This document shows, in pieces, positions 17,846-27,092 of a stretch of 64,000 nucleotides of DNA. Position 1 is the stretch's first letter, and every line of letters starts with the position of its first letter. Source of the DNA: Microseira sp041929235 (GTDB lineage: Bacteria; Cyanobacteriota; Cyanobacteriia; Cyanobacteriales; Aerosakkonemataceae). The position numbers were made by a program, and so were the translations under genes. The DNA is taken from positions 1 to 64,000 of the forward strand of contig NZ_JBHFNP010000085.1 of assembly GCF_041929235.1 (NCBI RefSeq), given 5' to 3'. The notes under the pieces were generated by a model, which ran no database searches, was not told the DNA's origin, and saw only the letters and a list, made by a program, of their open reading frames with translations.

Positions 17846-17949
17846 ATATCATGTCCGTTTGATTACCCATAGTTGGGACTGACGCGGCGACGCACCGGAC
17901 AGGGAGACGCTCTGAGTTTTAATTATGGGTGAAAAACCGGACATGATAT
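17846..17949. repeat. MITE B copy 3
   Basis: Begins ATATCATGTCCG and ends CCGGACATGATAT, with an inner TTACCCATA and TATGGGTGAA pair. The interior CGGACAGGGAGACGCTC phrase recurs near 43318 and, in altered form, inside queA. Confidence 0.75.
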
Positions 17950-17962
17950 GAACGGAAGAGCA

Positions 17963-17995
17963 AGATACCCGACTTCTTAGAGAAGTCGGGTATCT
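17963..17995. terminator. Hairpin downstream of hemB
   Basis: A 15-bp stem, AGATACCCGACTTCT with AGAAGTCGGGTATCT, about 70 bp beyond the hemB stop. It has no clear U-tract, so it may be a repeat rather than a terminator: a half copy lies at 19330-19352. Confidence 0.4.
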
Positions 17996-18066
17996 GGGTA
18001 TTGTAGATAGCGCGTTTTCTCACCTACTATCTTGACAAGAAACCCGGGGTTCTCTGGGGAAATTCC

Positions 18067-19065
18067 CTAGCGCAACATCAACGCGACTTCTTTAGCAAAA
18101 TAAGTCAAAATCAAGTCAGCACCTGCCCGTTTCATGCTGGTTAGAGTTTCCAAAATAACCTTTTTTTCATCAATCCAGCCTTGCTGTGCGGCAGCTTTAA
18201 TCATGGCATATTCGCCGCTGACGTTATAGGCAGCAACAGGTAAATTTGTTGCCGCTTTCACTTGGCAAATGATATCCAAATAAGCCAAAGCAGGTTTTAC
18301 CATCACAATATCTGCCCCTTCGGCAATATCTAGTGCAACTTCTTTGAGTGCTTCCCTGGCATTTGCAGCATCCATTTGGTATGTTTTTTTATCGCCAAAT
18401 TTGGGGGCAGAATCGAGGGCATCCCGAAACGGGCCATAATAAGCAGAGGCATACTTAGCCGAGTAAGCAAGTATTCCCACATCAAAGTAACCTGCTGCAT
18501 CCAAAGCTTGGCGAATTGCGCCTACCCGTCCGTCCATCATGTCAGAAGGTGCGACCATATCTGCCCCTGCTGCTGCTTGAGATAGCGCCATTTTGACTAA
18601 AATTTCTACGGTGGGGTCGTTGAGAATCACACCATTGTCATCTACGACACCATCGTGTCCGTGAGTGGTGAAAGGGTCTAACGCTACATCGGTGATGACA
18701 ACAATATCTGGAACGGCTTTTTTAATTGCTTTTACCGTTTGCTGGACTAATCCTGATTCGTTGTAACTTTCGCTGCCAGTATCGTCTTTTTTGGCAGGGG
18801 AAATGACGGGGAAAAGCGCTACAGCATTCACTCCCAACGCCGCTGCATCGGCTATTTCTTTTAGCAGCAAATCCAACGTATAGCGGTAACATCCCGGCAT
18901 CGATCCTATTTCAACCTTTTGCCCTTCTCCTTCCATCACAAAGACGGGATAAATTAAGTCATTTGCGGTTAAATGAGTTTCCTGTACCATTCGCCGCAAC
19001 GTAGGGGTGCGACGCAGGCGGCGGGGGCGATAAATTAATTCAGTCGCGGGGGTTGTTTTATTCAT
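18067..19065 (-). CDS. hemB: Delta-aminolevulinic acid dehydratase (porphobilinogen synthase)
   Basis: 332 residues. It condenses two 5-aminolevulinate molecules to porphobilinogen in tetrapyrrole synthesis. The Schiff-base lysine motifs are YSAKYASAYYGPFR and IVMVKPALAYLD. The metal site reads DVALDPFTTHGHDG, with Asp where zinc enzymes have Cys, so this is the Mg-dependent form of plants and cyanobacteria. Length is normal. Monocistronic; the tldD gene is divergent. Confidence 0.97.
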   Translation of the reverse strand: MNKTTPATELIYRPRRLRRTPTLRRMVQETHLTANDLIYPVFVMEGEGQKVEIGSMPGCYRYTLDLLLKEIADAAALGVNAVALFPVISPAKKDDTGSESYNESGLVQQTVKAIKKAVPDIVVITDVALDPFTTHGHDGVVDDNGVILNDPTVEILVKMALSQAAAGADMVAPSDMMDGRVGAIRQALDAAGYFDVGILAYSAKYASAYYGPFRDALDSAPKFGDKKTYQMDAANAREALKEVALDIAEGADIVMVKPALAYLDIICQVKAATNLPVAAYNVSGEYAMIKAAAQQGWIDEKKVILETLTSMKRAGADLILTYFAKEVALMLR

Positions 19066-19135
19066 TGAGGCTTTCTAATTTTATGGAATGAGAATCATTC
19101 TACAAAAAAAGCGCTAGCATTTTGTCAAACTAACT

Positions 19136-19385
19136 AGATCGGGGTAGTTAAAGGTATTTTGGCTACCAACCCAAGCTGGGACAGAAAGACCTCTCCCCCA
19201 ACCCCTCTCCTGCAAGGAGAGGGGAGTCTTTCTCCCCCCTTCCCTTGCAGGGAAGGGGGGCAGGGGGGGTTAGGTTTGTCGCGCTTTTGGTTGGTAGCCG
19301 GTATTTTGTGCAAAAGCGAAAACCCCCACTTCTCGCAGAAGTCGGGTATCTGCCCTTCGCTTCGGTGGCACAAGGGGCTAAATAA
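19136..19385. repeat. Intergenic inverted-repeat element upstream of tldD
   Basis: Outer arms GGCTACCAACC (19160) and GGTTGGTAGCC (19290) enclose two G/C-rich hairpins (CTCTCCTGCAAGGAGAG and CCCTTCCCTTGCAGGGAAGG). A half copy of the 17963 hairpin follows. It is a dispersed cyanobacterial palindrome; the small frames across it are not genes. Confidence 0.6.
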
Positions 19386-19424
19386 ATGCAAAATGGATGC
19401 AGTTTATCTGTACCAGTGCCTGCT

Positions 19425-20822
19425 ATGCCTACCTTACTAGCGGATGCCAAGAATCTTCTTTCTGACCTGATACGTCGTTATGGCAAGCGGGTTGACTATT
19501 TGGCGATTCGACTGGAAGAAGCTGAAGCAACCGATATTTTACTGCGCGCCGATAAGATCGAAACTTTGTCCCAAGGGATTTCGATCGGCGGACAGGTACG
19601 CGCTTGTTATCAGGGTGGGTGGGGTTTTGCCAGCTTTAATCAACTTTCGACCTTAGCAGAACGGGTTGAGGAAGCGATCGCTGCCGCCCGCATCGTGGGT
19701 GAAGAAGAAACCATCCTCGCCCCTATTGACGCGGTGCAGGATATATGCATTATCCCCCTCACCGGCACCGATCCTCGCCAAATACCGCTAGCCGAGAAAA
19801 AGGCATTGTGCGATCGCTACACCGAAATTCTCCGCAGCGTTGACCCTCGCATCGCTACCACCTCGGTGCGCTATGGCGACAGCGCCCAGCGCATCATCCT
19901 CGCCACGTCGGAAGGGACGATGTTAGAACAATCCTGGGTGGATATGGAAATGCGTTTTGCCGCCACGGCGCGCGACGGGGAAACCGTACAAACTGGACGG
20001 GAAACAACGGGATCGCGCAAAGCTTACGAAGATTTAACCAATTTAGACGAGCAAGTGCGGGGTGCAGCGCAACGGGGGGTGGAGGCTTTAAGCTTACCGC
20101 CGGTCAAAGGCAATACCTACACCGTCGTCATCGATCCGATTCTCAGCGGGTTATTCGTCCACGAAGCCTTCGGACACCTGAGTGAAGCCGATATGGCATA
20201 CGAAAACCCGGACTTGCTAGAAGTCATGACCATTGGACGCAGATTTGGTCCCAAAGATCTGCAAATCTTTGACGGCGCCGCCCCAGAAGGTCATCGCGGT
20301 AGCTATTTTTACGACGACGAAGGCACCCCCGCAACGACGACTCAATTAATTAAAGACGGCGTCTTAGTGGGAAGATTGCACTCCCGCGAAACTGCTGGCA
20401 AATTAGACGAACAACCCACCGGGAATGCCCGTTGTCTCAGTTATCACTATCCCCCCATCGTGCGGATGACCAACACCTGGATCGAACGGGGAAATACGCC
20501 AGTCGAGGACTTATTTACTGGTATCAAAGAAGGCGTTTATGCCCGTAATTGGTTGGGTGGAATGACGAATGGGGAAATGTTCACCTTTAGTGCGGGGGAA
20601 GCTTGGATGATCCGCAATGGCAAAATAGCCGAACCCGTGCGCGATGTCACGCTTTCCGGTAATGTTTTCTCCACGCTGGCGGATATTGAAGCAATTGGCG
20701 ATGATTTTTACTGGGATGAATCCGGCGGATGCGGTAAAGGCGGACAAAGCGGTTTACCCGTAGGTTGCGGTGGTCCGAGTTTGCGAATTCGCAATGTTAT
20801 TGTAGGGGGAGAAGCGGCATAA
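19425..20822 (+). CDS. tldD: TldD-type metalloprotease
   Basis: 465 residues from ATG 19425 (MPTLLADAKNLL). An in-frame ATG at 19386 would add 13 residues without family likeness. The zinc site HEAFGH lies at about 246-251, with Cys near the C-terminus (ESGGCGKGGQSGLPVGCGGP), as in the TldD partner of the TldD/TldE (PmbA) protease, which degrades or matures small peptides. The partner gene is not in the window. Upstream is a repeat-rich region; downstream is the long heptamer array. Confidence 0.93.
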   Translation: MPTLLADAKNLLSDLIRRYGKRVDYLAIRLEEAEATDILLRADKIETLSQGISIGGQVRACYQGGWGFASFNQLSTLAERVEEAIAAARIVGEEETILAPIDAVQDICIIPLTGTDPRQIPLAEKKALCDRYTEILRSVDPRIATTSVRYGDSAQRIILATSEGTMLEQSWVDMEMRFAATARDGETVQTGRETTGSRKAYEDLTNLDEQVRGAAQRGVEALSLPPVKGNTYTVVIDPILSGLFVHEAFGHLSEADMAYENPDLLEVMTIGRRFGPKDLQIFDGAAPEGHRGSYFYDDEGTPATTTQLIKDGVLVGRLHSRETAGKLDEQPTGNARCLSYHYPPIVRMTNTWIERGNTPVEDLFTGIKEGVYARNWLGGMTNGEMFTFSAGEAWMIRNGKIAEPVRDVTLSGNVFSTLADIEAIGDDFYWDESGGCGKGGQSGLPVGCGGPSLRIRNVIVGGEAA

Positions 20823-21003
20823 TGGCTAATTGCTAATGGCTAATTGCTAATGGGTAATTGGTAATGGGTAATTGCTAATGGCTAATTGCTAATGGCTAAT
20901 TGCTGGCTAATTGCTGGCTAATTGCTAATTGGTAATGGTAAATTATTGTCTATTACCAATTACCAATTACCAATTACCAATTACCAATTACCTATTACCA
21001 ATC
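20821..21003. repeat. Long heptamer STRR array
   Basis: About 180 bp of TAATGGC/TAATTGC heptamers (plus strand) followed by the opposite orientation ATTACCA units, forming a large imperfect inverted repeat between the convergent tldD and coaE genes. The array starts on the tldD stop codon and provides the coaE stop codon. Confidence 0.85.
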
Positions 21004-21581
21004 GCAGCATCTACCTGTTTTAACAATGCTTCTGGGGTTGAAGAGTTATCTAAAACTACGTTGGCTTGGGCTAGCTTTTTTTCTATTGACATTTGGCTGT
21101 TAATGCGGGATTGAATTTCTTCTAAAGGCAGACCATCGCGAGATTTGACTCGTTCAACTTGCTGGGTTTGGTCGCAAGTTACTACCCAGATTTCCGTTAC
21201 CAGATCGGTCATGCGAGCTTCAAACAATAATGGTACGACTAGGACGACTGTGGGGGATTTTTGGGGGTCTAGGGTATCTAATTGAGCGGTAATGCGATCG
21301 CGCACGTATGGATGAATGCGTTGCTCTAACCACAAGCGTTCTGAGGGACTGCTAAAAACAATTTGACCCAGGCGCAGGCGGTCGAGTTTGCCATCGGGTA
21401 GTAAGATGCCGAAACCGTAGCGTTCCTGAATTTCTTCTAATACTTGAGAACCTGGTTGTACGGCTTCGCGCGCATAAATATCTGCATCCAAAACTGGCAA
21501 ATTATAGTGACTTGCCAGATAATTCGAGACGGTACTTTTGCCAGTACCAATACCGCCCGTTAAACCAATAATACGCCTCAT
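20988..21581 (-). CDS. coaE: Dephospho-CoA kinase
   Basis: 197 residues; phosphorylates dephospho-CoA in the last step of coenzyme A synthesis. P-loop GLTGGIGTGKST at residues 6-17, LDADIYAREAV and RIHPYVRD are family marks. The final residues (AAIGNR) and the stop codon fall inside the STRR array, so the C-terminus has been rewritten by repeat sequence. The kinase core is intact. Confidence 0.95.
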   Translation of the reverse strand: MRRIIGLTGGIGTGKSTVSNYLASHYNLPVLDADIYAREAVQPGSQVLEEIQERYGFGILLPDGKLDRLRLGQIVFSSPSERLWLEQRIHPYVRDRITAQLDTLDPQKSPTVVLVVPLLFEARMTDLVTEIWVVTCDQTQQVERVKSRDGLPLEEIQSRINSQMSIEKKLAQANVVLDNSSTPEALLKQVDAAIGNR

Positions 21582-21583
21582 AG

Positions 21584-21650
21584 GATTTTAGATTTTAGAT
21601 TTTAGATTTTAGATTTGCCATGACCAATTAGCAATTAGCAATTAGCTGAT
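21584..21650. repeat. TTTTAGA and TAGCAAT heptamer repeats
   Basis: Four copies of TTTTAGA directly upstream of coaE, followed by three copies of the TAGCAAT type. The rest of this 300-bp spacer (21651-21879) shows no gene or strong structure. Confidence 0.7.
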
Positions 21651-21879
21651 AGTAAAGCCCCGACCGAAGTACTATCTATGGACAATTTTATGTCATCAAA
21701 CACGACCGTTTGTCTATAAATTGATTTTTATCTACTGAATAAAATAGAAGTTATCTTGATTCAGTTTTACAGTAGGGGCGGGTTTTACCAATCAGTCTGT
21801 GTCACCACGAGATATGTTGTTAAACTCGCCCCTACTTCTGCTAAAAATTTACAGTTTAATATAACCTAATATAGGCTTT

Positions 21880-23619
21880 TTAAACAGGAGGCTGGTGGAT
21901 TGTCGCCCAGTTAATAATAGCTTGGGTTAATCCTTCTAAGGTGTATTCAAGCGCTTCCACATCTACCCGACCCAGGAGTTGCTTGCAGTCGCGGGAAGTT
22001 TGGGGACCGATCGAGGCGATCGCTACTTTATCCAGCTTATCGGTTAATTGGGATGCCTCTACTAACTGACAAAAATTTCTCACAGTTTTGGAACTAGCAA
22101 AGGTAATGATATCTACTGCTTGCTTCGACAAGGCATGTTTTGCTTCTGGTGCGATCGCATCCGGACACCTGGACTCGTAAGCCGCCACCTCGACGACTTC
22201 TGCACCTTTAGCCGATAACTCCTGGACTAACACCTCCCGTCCACCAGTTTCCACTCTGGGAAATAACACTTTTTTCCCTTGGAGAGATGCGGGAAAATGT
22301 TCCACGAGGGAATCTGCCACAAAGTTGGGCGGGATAAAATCGGGTTGCAAATTGTGCAGTTTTAGGCTATTAGCTGTTTTTTTACCGACAACGGCGATTT
22401 TAAGCTGCGCTAAGCTACGGGCATCTTTTCCTTGAGCGAATAAGCGCTCAAAGAAATAATCTACACCGTTGGTAGAGGTGAGAATTAACCAATCAAAGGT
22501 TTGTATGCAAGCGATCGCATTATCCAATCCTTCCCAGTTTGAAGGCGGACCAATTTCTATCGCAGGCATTTCAATTACCGTTGCACCTGCTGCCTGAAGG
22601 CGGTGAGTAAATTCCCCCGACTGTCCAGCAGAACGGGTAACGAGGATAGTTTTATTGGCGAGGGGGAGGGAAGAGGACGCCCGGATGGGGAGACGGGGAG
22701 ACGCGGGGATGATTTGATTCTCTGCTTCTTTCTTGGTTTCTGGCGCTGGATGTTGGTTATTTGTCTGAGTCATAGCAATAGGGGATATCAAATCTAGGGG
22801 GCTGGATTTTAAATTATCCCCAATTGGGGACATTCGCTCGGATACCAAGTTGCCGTTAATATTAATCAACATTTCTGCCCTCTGCCCTGCTAACGGCGGT
22901 TGTAAGTAGGGGCGCAGTCCAACAACTTCTCCAATTACAATGACCGCCGGGGAAAGAGACGCCCCAGCACATGCAGCTGCAATAGTTCCCAACTGTGCTG
23001 TCCAAATTTGTTGTTGGGGATGTCCGCAATAACGAATAACGGCGACGGGAGTTTGCAGACTTCGCCCCCCACGATGCAGTTGGCGGACAATTTCCCCCAA
23101 ATTACGCCCCCCCATCAAGATTACCAGCGTATCGATCCGCGATAGGGCTTCCCAGTCTAATTCTGTTGGTTCGTGGGCGCTTAAAACTGCAAAACACCGA
23201 CTCAAAACCGGATCTGTTAGGGGAATTCCTGCTAGCAATGGTGCTGCCAATGCGGAAGAAATTCCCGGCACAACCTCAAACGGGCAACCTGCGGCAATTA
23301 ATGCTTGAATTTCCTGACTAGATCGCCCAAAAATCAACGGATCGCCGCTTTTTAATCGCACGACTTGCTTCCCTAACAGGCACTGTTCCACCAGCAAGCG
23401 GTCGATTTCTGCTTGGGGGGTACTCTTGCGTCCACCCCGCTTACCGACGTGGAATTTTACGCAATTATCCGGTACTAAATCTAACAGTCGCTCCGAGATC
23501 AAGGCATCATAAATTAATACCTCTGCTTGCGATAATAATTGTTGCGATCGCACAGTTAGGTAAGCGACATCCGATGGCCCTGCACCCACTAGATAAACTT
23601 TGCCTTTTTCCTCGAACAT
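21880..23619 (-). CDS. cobA-hemD: Fused uroporphyrinogen-III C-methyltransferase / uroporphyrinogen-III synthase
   Basis: 579 residues, two enzymes in one chain. Residues 1-245 are a SUMT (YLVGAGPSDVAYLT, VRLKSGDPLIFGR, VVPGISSALAAPLLAGIPLT) that methylates uroporphyrinogen III to precorrin-2 for siroheme and cobalamin. Residues about 320-575 are HemD (ILVTRSAGQSGEFTHRLQAA, ILTSTNGVDYFFERL, TFASSKTVRNF), which closes hydroxymethylbilane to uroporphyrinogen III. Such fusions occur in some cyanobacteria and Firmicutes. The linker (about 275-320) contains a piece encoded by GGGGAGACG-type repeats, so part of it is repeat-derived. Confidence 0.94.
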   Translation of the reverse strand: MFEEKGKVYLVGAGPSDVAYLTVRSQQLLSQAEVLIYDALISERLLDLVPDNCVKFHVGKRGGRKSTPQAEIDRLLVEQCLLGKQVVRLKSGDPLIFGRSSQEIQALIAAGCPFEVVPGISSALAAPLLAGIPLTDPVLSRCFAVLSAHEPTELDWEALSRIDTLVILMGGRNLGEIVRQLHRGGRSLQTPVAVIRYCGHPQQQIWTAQLGTIAAACAGASLSPAVIVIGEVVGLRPYLQPPLAGQRAEMLININGNLVSERMSPIGDNLKSSPLDLISPIAMTQTNNQHPAPETKKEAENQIIPASPRLPIRASSSLPLANKTILVTRSAGQSGEFTHRLQAAGATVIEMPAIEIGPPSNWEGLDNAIACIQTFDWLILTSTNGVDYFFERLFAQGKDARSLAQLKIAVVGKKTANSLKLHNLQPDFIPPNFVADSLVEHFPASLQGKKVLFPRVETGGREVLVQELSAKGAEVVEVAAYESRCPDAIAPEAKHALSKQAVDIITFASSKTVRNFCQLVEASQLTDKLDKVAIASIGPQTSRDCKQLLGRVDVEALEYTLEGLTQAIINWATIHQPPV

Positions 23620-23753
23620 GGAATAATTTCAGATGGCAAATTTTTGATTTCTGATTTATGGAATAATTGCAGATTTCAGAGCTTATATTTCTGATTTATG
23701 AAAAAATTGGAATTAAATCTGCAATCTGCAATCTCAAATCTAAAATACCTCAA

Positions 23754-24905
23754 TTATTTTTTCGGTTCGCCGAGTTTCTGGATGATTTTGTCAATTTGCT
23801 CGGCTTGCTGGGTTTGACCTTGGTTTTTCAACAGTTCTTTGGTTTTATTCAAAGTAGCGATCGCTTCGTCTTTTTTGCCTTGACTTGATAAAGCCAGGGC
23901 TAAGACGTAGTGGGCTTTTGCCGAGTCTGGTTTGAGGCTAACAGCTTCTTTTGATTCGGTGACTGCTTCGTCGATTTTGTTTTGTTGTCCCAACAAAACG
24001 GCTAAGTTAATTGTAGTTTCTACCAGCGGTTCGGTTCTGCCCTGGTTTTTGAATAAGTCTTTGGCTTTTTTTAGCGAGGCTACTGCTTCGTCTTTTTTGC
24101 CTTGTTCGGATAAAGCGCCTGCTAAGATAACGTGAGTGGGGGCAAAGTCTGGTTTGAGTTTAACCGCTTCTTGTAATTGCGCTACTGCATCGTCTAATTT
24201 CTTCTGTTTTGCTAAAGCAACAGCTAAATTAATTTGAGTTTCTACCTGTTGGTCAACTTTTCCCTGCTTTTTGAATAAATCTCTGGCGGTTTGTAAGCTC
24301 TTTATTGCTTCTTCTTGCTTGCCTTGTTCTGCTAACGCCGCCGCCATAACTACGTAAGCGGGTGCAAAATCCGATTTGATTTGCAGCGCTTCTTTTGTTT
24401 GAGAGATTGCTTCGTCTAGTTTTTTCTGTTGACCCAAAACAACAGCTAATTTGACCTTATCTTCCGCATTTTTAGGATCGAGGCGAATCGCTTCTTGAAA
24501 TTGCTTGCTAGCTTCGTCTAACTTATTTTGACTTTGCAGCAGCACGGCCAAATTCGAGTGAACTTTGGGATTTTTGCCGTCCAGTTCAATCGATTTGCGC
24601 CAAGCTTCTTCTGCACCCGCAGCATCGCCTTTTTTAACGCTTTCAATTCCTCGCTGATAAAAATCTTCGGCGCTACCAGGTGCGGCGGCAACGGTAGTTT
24701 CTGGACTCGGTGTAGTTGCGGATGGGGAAACTGTCCCGTTAGCGGCGGTATTTTGTGCCGGTGCGGCGGGAGAAGGCGTGCTGGTGCTGGCGGTGTTCGT
24801 TCCAGAAGGCGTCTTAGAACACGCCACGGCAGTCAAACCGAGACTAACGCTCGCCGCCAGCAGCAGGTAAAATTTAAGCAGTTTTTGCGACATGATTCGG
24901 GACAT
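23754..24905 (-). CDS. TPR-repeat lipoprotein
   Basis: 383 residues. Lipobox LGLTAVAC (Cys near residue 29), then a low-complexity Pro/Thr/Ala linker (about 35-75) and about seven tetratricopeptide repeats. The repeats come in two alternating types (LDEAISQTKEALQIKSDFAP; DEAVASLKKAKDLFKNQGR), implying internal duplication of a two-repeat unit of about 90 residues. Predicted to be membrane-anchored in the periplasm and to mediate protein-protein contacts. An in-frame ATG at 24893 (MSQKLL) is an alternative start. Partner unknown. Confidence 0.88.
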   Translation of the reverse strand: MSRIMSQKLLKFYLLLAASVSLGLTAVACSKTPSGTNTASTSTPSPAAPAQNTAANGTVSPSATTPSPETTVAAAPGSAEDFYQRGIESVKKGDAAGAEEAWRKSIELDGKNPKVHSNLAVLLQSQNKLDEASKQFQEAIRLDPKNAEDKVKLAVVLGQQKKLDEAISQTKEALQIKSDFAPAYVVMAAALAEQGKQEEAIKSLQTARDLFKKQGKVDQQVETQINLAVALAKQKKLDDAVAQLQEAVKLKPDFAPTHVILAGALSEQGKKDEAVASLKKAKDLFKNQGRTEPLVETTINLAVLLGQQNKIDEAVTESKEAVSLKPDSAKAHYVLALALSSQGKKDEAIATLNKTKELLKNQGQTQQAEQIDKIIQKLGEPKK

Positions 24906-25260
24906 GGTATTTGTAGGCTCTTAGCCTAGTTTACGCGGTGCGTTCCCTCTGCGTGTGGAGTCCCCTCCCCCAATCGGCACAATCGATATTTCCTGCCCTA
25001 ATTCCGCATAATTGCTCTTGACAAACATCACTCCCTTCCCTTTCTTCTTCCTTGGCTCAGATCTTGCACCAGGGTTAACACCTTAGTTTCTGGCAAATAG
25101 CTAAACTTGAAAGCCTAAATTTTTCGTCAAGAAACAAGGGTTTCCAGGCAGGTTGAGAATCGTGCCAGATGTGAGTTGGCGTACTTGGCGTCTATGGCGA
25201 TTCATTCTCCAAAGATTCTTCCAGCGCGAAAAAAGTAAATTATTTAGCAATTACGCAAAC
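24906..25260. other. Gene-free stretch
   Basis: About 350 bp without a convincing gene. A GTG frame at about 25160 reads RTWRLWRFILQRFFQREKSK and then runs into MITE sequence; it could be a gene remnant, but I do not recognise it. Confidence 0.45.
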
Positions 25261-25565
25261 AGGACTTATATCATGTCCGGTTCTTCACCCATAATTAGGA
25301 ATGACGCTCCTGACACGGTGACACGGTGACTTGGGAGAGATTTTTATTCAGGGTAATTAGGCGGACATCATATTACGCAAAGAAACAAGGGCGATCCGCA
25401 AAATCGTTGGTTTTGCCACCAGAAATTGACTCTTCACCTTTGTTTCTGCCATCCTCGTGCGTAAGTCATGGCAAAGAAACAAGGGTGATCTGAAAAATAG
25501 TTGGTTTGGCAACTAGAGAGCGACGGTCTCACCTTTGTTTCTGCCATCGTCGTGGGTCAGTCCTG
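25261..25565. repeat. MITE B inside MITE A (composite 2) plus a second MITE A
   Basis: AGGACTTA is interrupted by MITE B (25268-25373), after which MITE A resumes as TTACGCAAAGAAACAAGGG. It ends near CGTGCGTAAGTCA at 25460, where a second tandem MITE A runs to GTCAGTCCTG at 25565. The arms are the CACCTTTGTTTCT variant. The junction matches that at 11226-11436. Confidence 0.75.
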
Positions 25566-25571
25566 TTCTTC

Positions 25572-26606
25572 CTAATGCCATAAACAAGCAGCAGGAAAAA
25601 TTAGATATTCTAGGAAAAACAATTTCCAGATGAATTGGTAGAAACTAGCGATCGCACCCTTATCCTGCAAGTCTACACACCGACTCCGCCACCCCATTAA
25701 ACCCAATGCCACCAAATGGGTTGTCACTAAAAATACCGTATTTACAGAAGTTAGCCACAACAAGCCAGCAATTGCAATGCCTAGATAGCAAATTGCTATC
25801 ACCCATAGAGTCAAATTAAACACAGCGGTTGCGCCCAATTTAAGCGTAAAAGTGCTGATATTGTACAAGCGATCGCCTTCCATATCGGGGATATCTTTAA
25901 AGATAGCGATCGCCACCGTAAACACCAAAATAAACAGCGTCAGCGCCCAAACTTCTGCGGGTATTTCTTGTGGCACAGGCAGCTTGCCTGTGCTACCTGT
26001 AACTTTATTCTGGAACACCCAACTAAAGTGCAAAAACAACCCTAAATTAACAATCGCCCCCCGGACGCTAAAAATACAAATTGCTGCCCAAAACGGAAAC
26101 CTTTTTAACCGAATTGGCGGTAAAGAATAAGCCGTACCAATTGCCAAACTAATCCCAACCATTCCGAATAAAAACGGCCCCAAAAACCCCGCCAACAGCA
26201 GCGCCAGGATACCCGTAACGCTGACAATTATCTTACCTTGCTGGGGTGAAAATTCCCCCGTTGCTAAAGGCAAGTGGGGTTTGTTAATCCGGTCGATTTC
26301 GATATCTTCTAATTGGTTTAACCCGACAATGTAAATATTGCCGCACAAACAGGATATCCAAGCTCCCAATAGCTGCAACAGATGGGTGCCAGACAAGTTG
26401 GGGGGTGAGAGAGCGTTCGCGCCAGCGATGCGGAGCATTATCGCCACCAAATACAACCCCAAAACGCTCAAACTCGTACCAATAATTGTATGGGGGCGGC
26501 TGAACTTCCAAAAAGCATAAAGCCAAGAACCCGTCTGCTGGACAGGTTTGGCATCAGAAGGATTGCTTTGGGGCACCGAAGACTTTTGAGAAGAAATTTG
26601 GCTCAT
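25572..26606 (-). CDS. hpt: Homogentisate phytyltransferase
   Basis: 344 residues from ATG 26606 (MSQISSQK); the frame extends to a TTG at 26621, a less likely start. A membrane UbiA-type prenyltransferase with about eight to nine spans and both Asp motifs, NQLEDIEIDRINKPHLPLA and FKDIPDMEGDRLYNI. The opening WKFSRPHTIIGTSLSVLGLYL is that of cyanobacterial tocopherol enzymes. It joins homogentisate to phytyl diphosphate, the committed step to tocopherol. A gamma-tocopherol methyltransferase gene lies 2.5 kb away on the same strand. Confidence 0.93.
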   Translation of the reverse strand: MSQISSQKSSVPQSNPSDAKPVQQTGSWLYAFWKFSRPHTIIGTSLSVLGLYLVAIMLRIAGANALSPPNLSGTHLLQLLGAWISCLCGNIYIVGLNQLEDIEIDRINKPHLPLATGEFSPQQGKIIVSVTGILALLLAGFLGPFLFGMVGISLAIGTAYSLPPIRLKRFPFWAAICIFSVRGAIVNLGLFLHFSWVFQNKVTGSTGKLPVPQEIPAEVWALTLFILVFTVAIAIFKDIPDMEGDRLYNISTFTLKLGATAVFNLTLWVIAICYLGIAIAGLLWLTSVNTVFLVTTHLVALGLMGWRSRCVDLQDKGAIASFYQFIWKLFFLEYLIFPAACLWH

Positions 26607-26668
26607 GAATACTTCAATCAAGGTTCCAGCTAGTTTTTAATCGTTGCATAAAGTTTGTCCTACTGGAA

Positions 26669-27092
26669 GCTTGGATTTATACCCCGTTCGTTACCCAAAG
26701 AAACTCAGGTGATACGAAAAATCGTGGGTTTGGGAAGCACAGATCGACTGAGAAACCGGGTTTCTGACCTGCTTGCGTGAATTTGATAGGACTTAGGCAA
26801 AGAAACCCGGTTTCTCAGAAAAATCGTGGGTTTTGCCGCAGAGATCGACGCAGAAACCGGGTTTCTGACCTGCTTGTGTGAATTTGATAGGACTTAGGCA
26901 AAGAAACCCGGTTTCTCAGAAAAATCGTGGGTTTTGCAGCAGAGATCGACGCAGAAACCGGGTTTCTCGGAAAAATCGTGGGTTTTGCAGCAGAGATCTA
27001 CCCAGAAACAAAGGTGATAGGTTCGTCCTGCGTAAGTCCTGCGGGTTTCTGGTCTCCTCGTGCGTAGGAGGCTTGGATTTATACCCCGTTCG
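26669..27092. repeat. MITE A array flanked by a 22-bp direct repeat
   Basis: Four MITE A units with about 101-bp spacing (ACTTAGGCAAAGAAACCCGG, AAAAATCGTGGGTTT, GACGCAGAAACCGGG) fill 26691-27057. On both sides lies the same 22-bp sequence (GCTTGGATTTATACCCCGTT and two more bases) at 26669-26690 and 27071-27092. The right copy contains the stop codon and last codons of the glycosyltransferase gene. The array replaces any normal intergenic space upstream of hpt. Confidence 0.8.

Larger units (their letters stand above)
17690..18066. other. Intergenic region with MITE B and a hairpin
   Basis: Holds the feoAB upstream region, MITE B copy 3 (17846-17949), a strong hairpin (17963-17995) and a decayed MITE A half (GAAACCCGGGGTTCTC, about 18040). 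No gene seen. Confidence 0.6.

Noticed and set aside
19159..19450. Overlapping frames upstream of tldD
   Set aside because: Arise from G/C-rich palindromes; no homology or ribosome site.
20821..21003. Heptamer array as CRISPR or replication iterons
   Set aside because: Units are 7 bp with no spacers, and the same heptamers recur in many intergenic regions; no dnaA or rep gene nearby.
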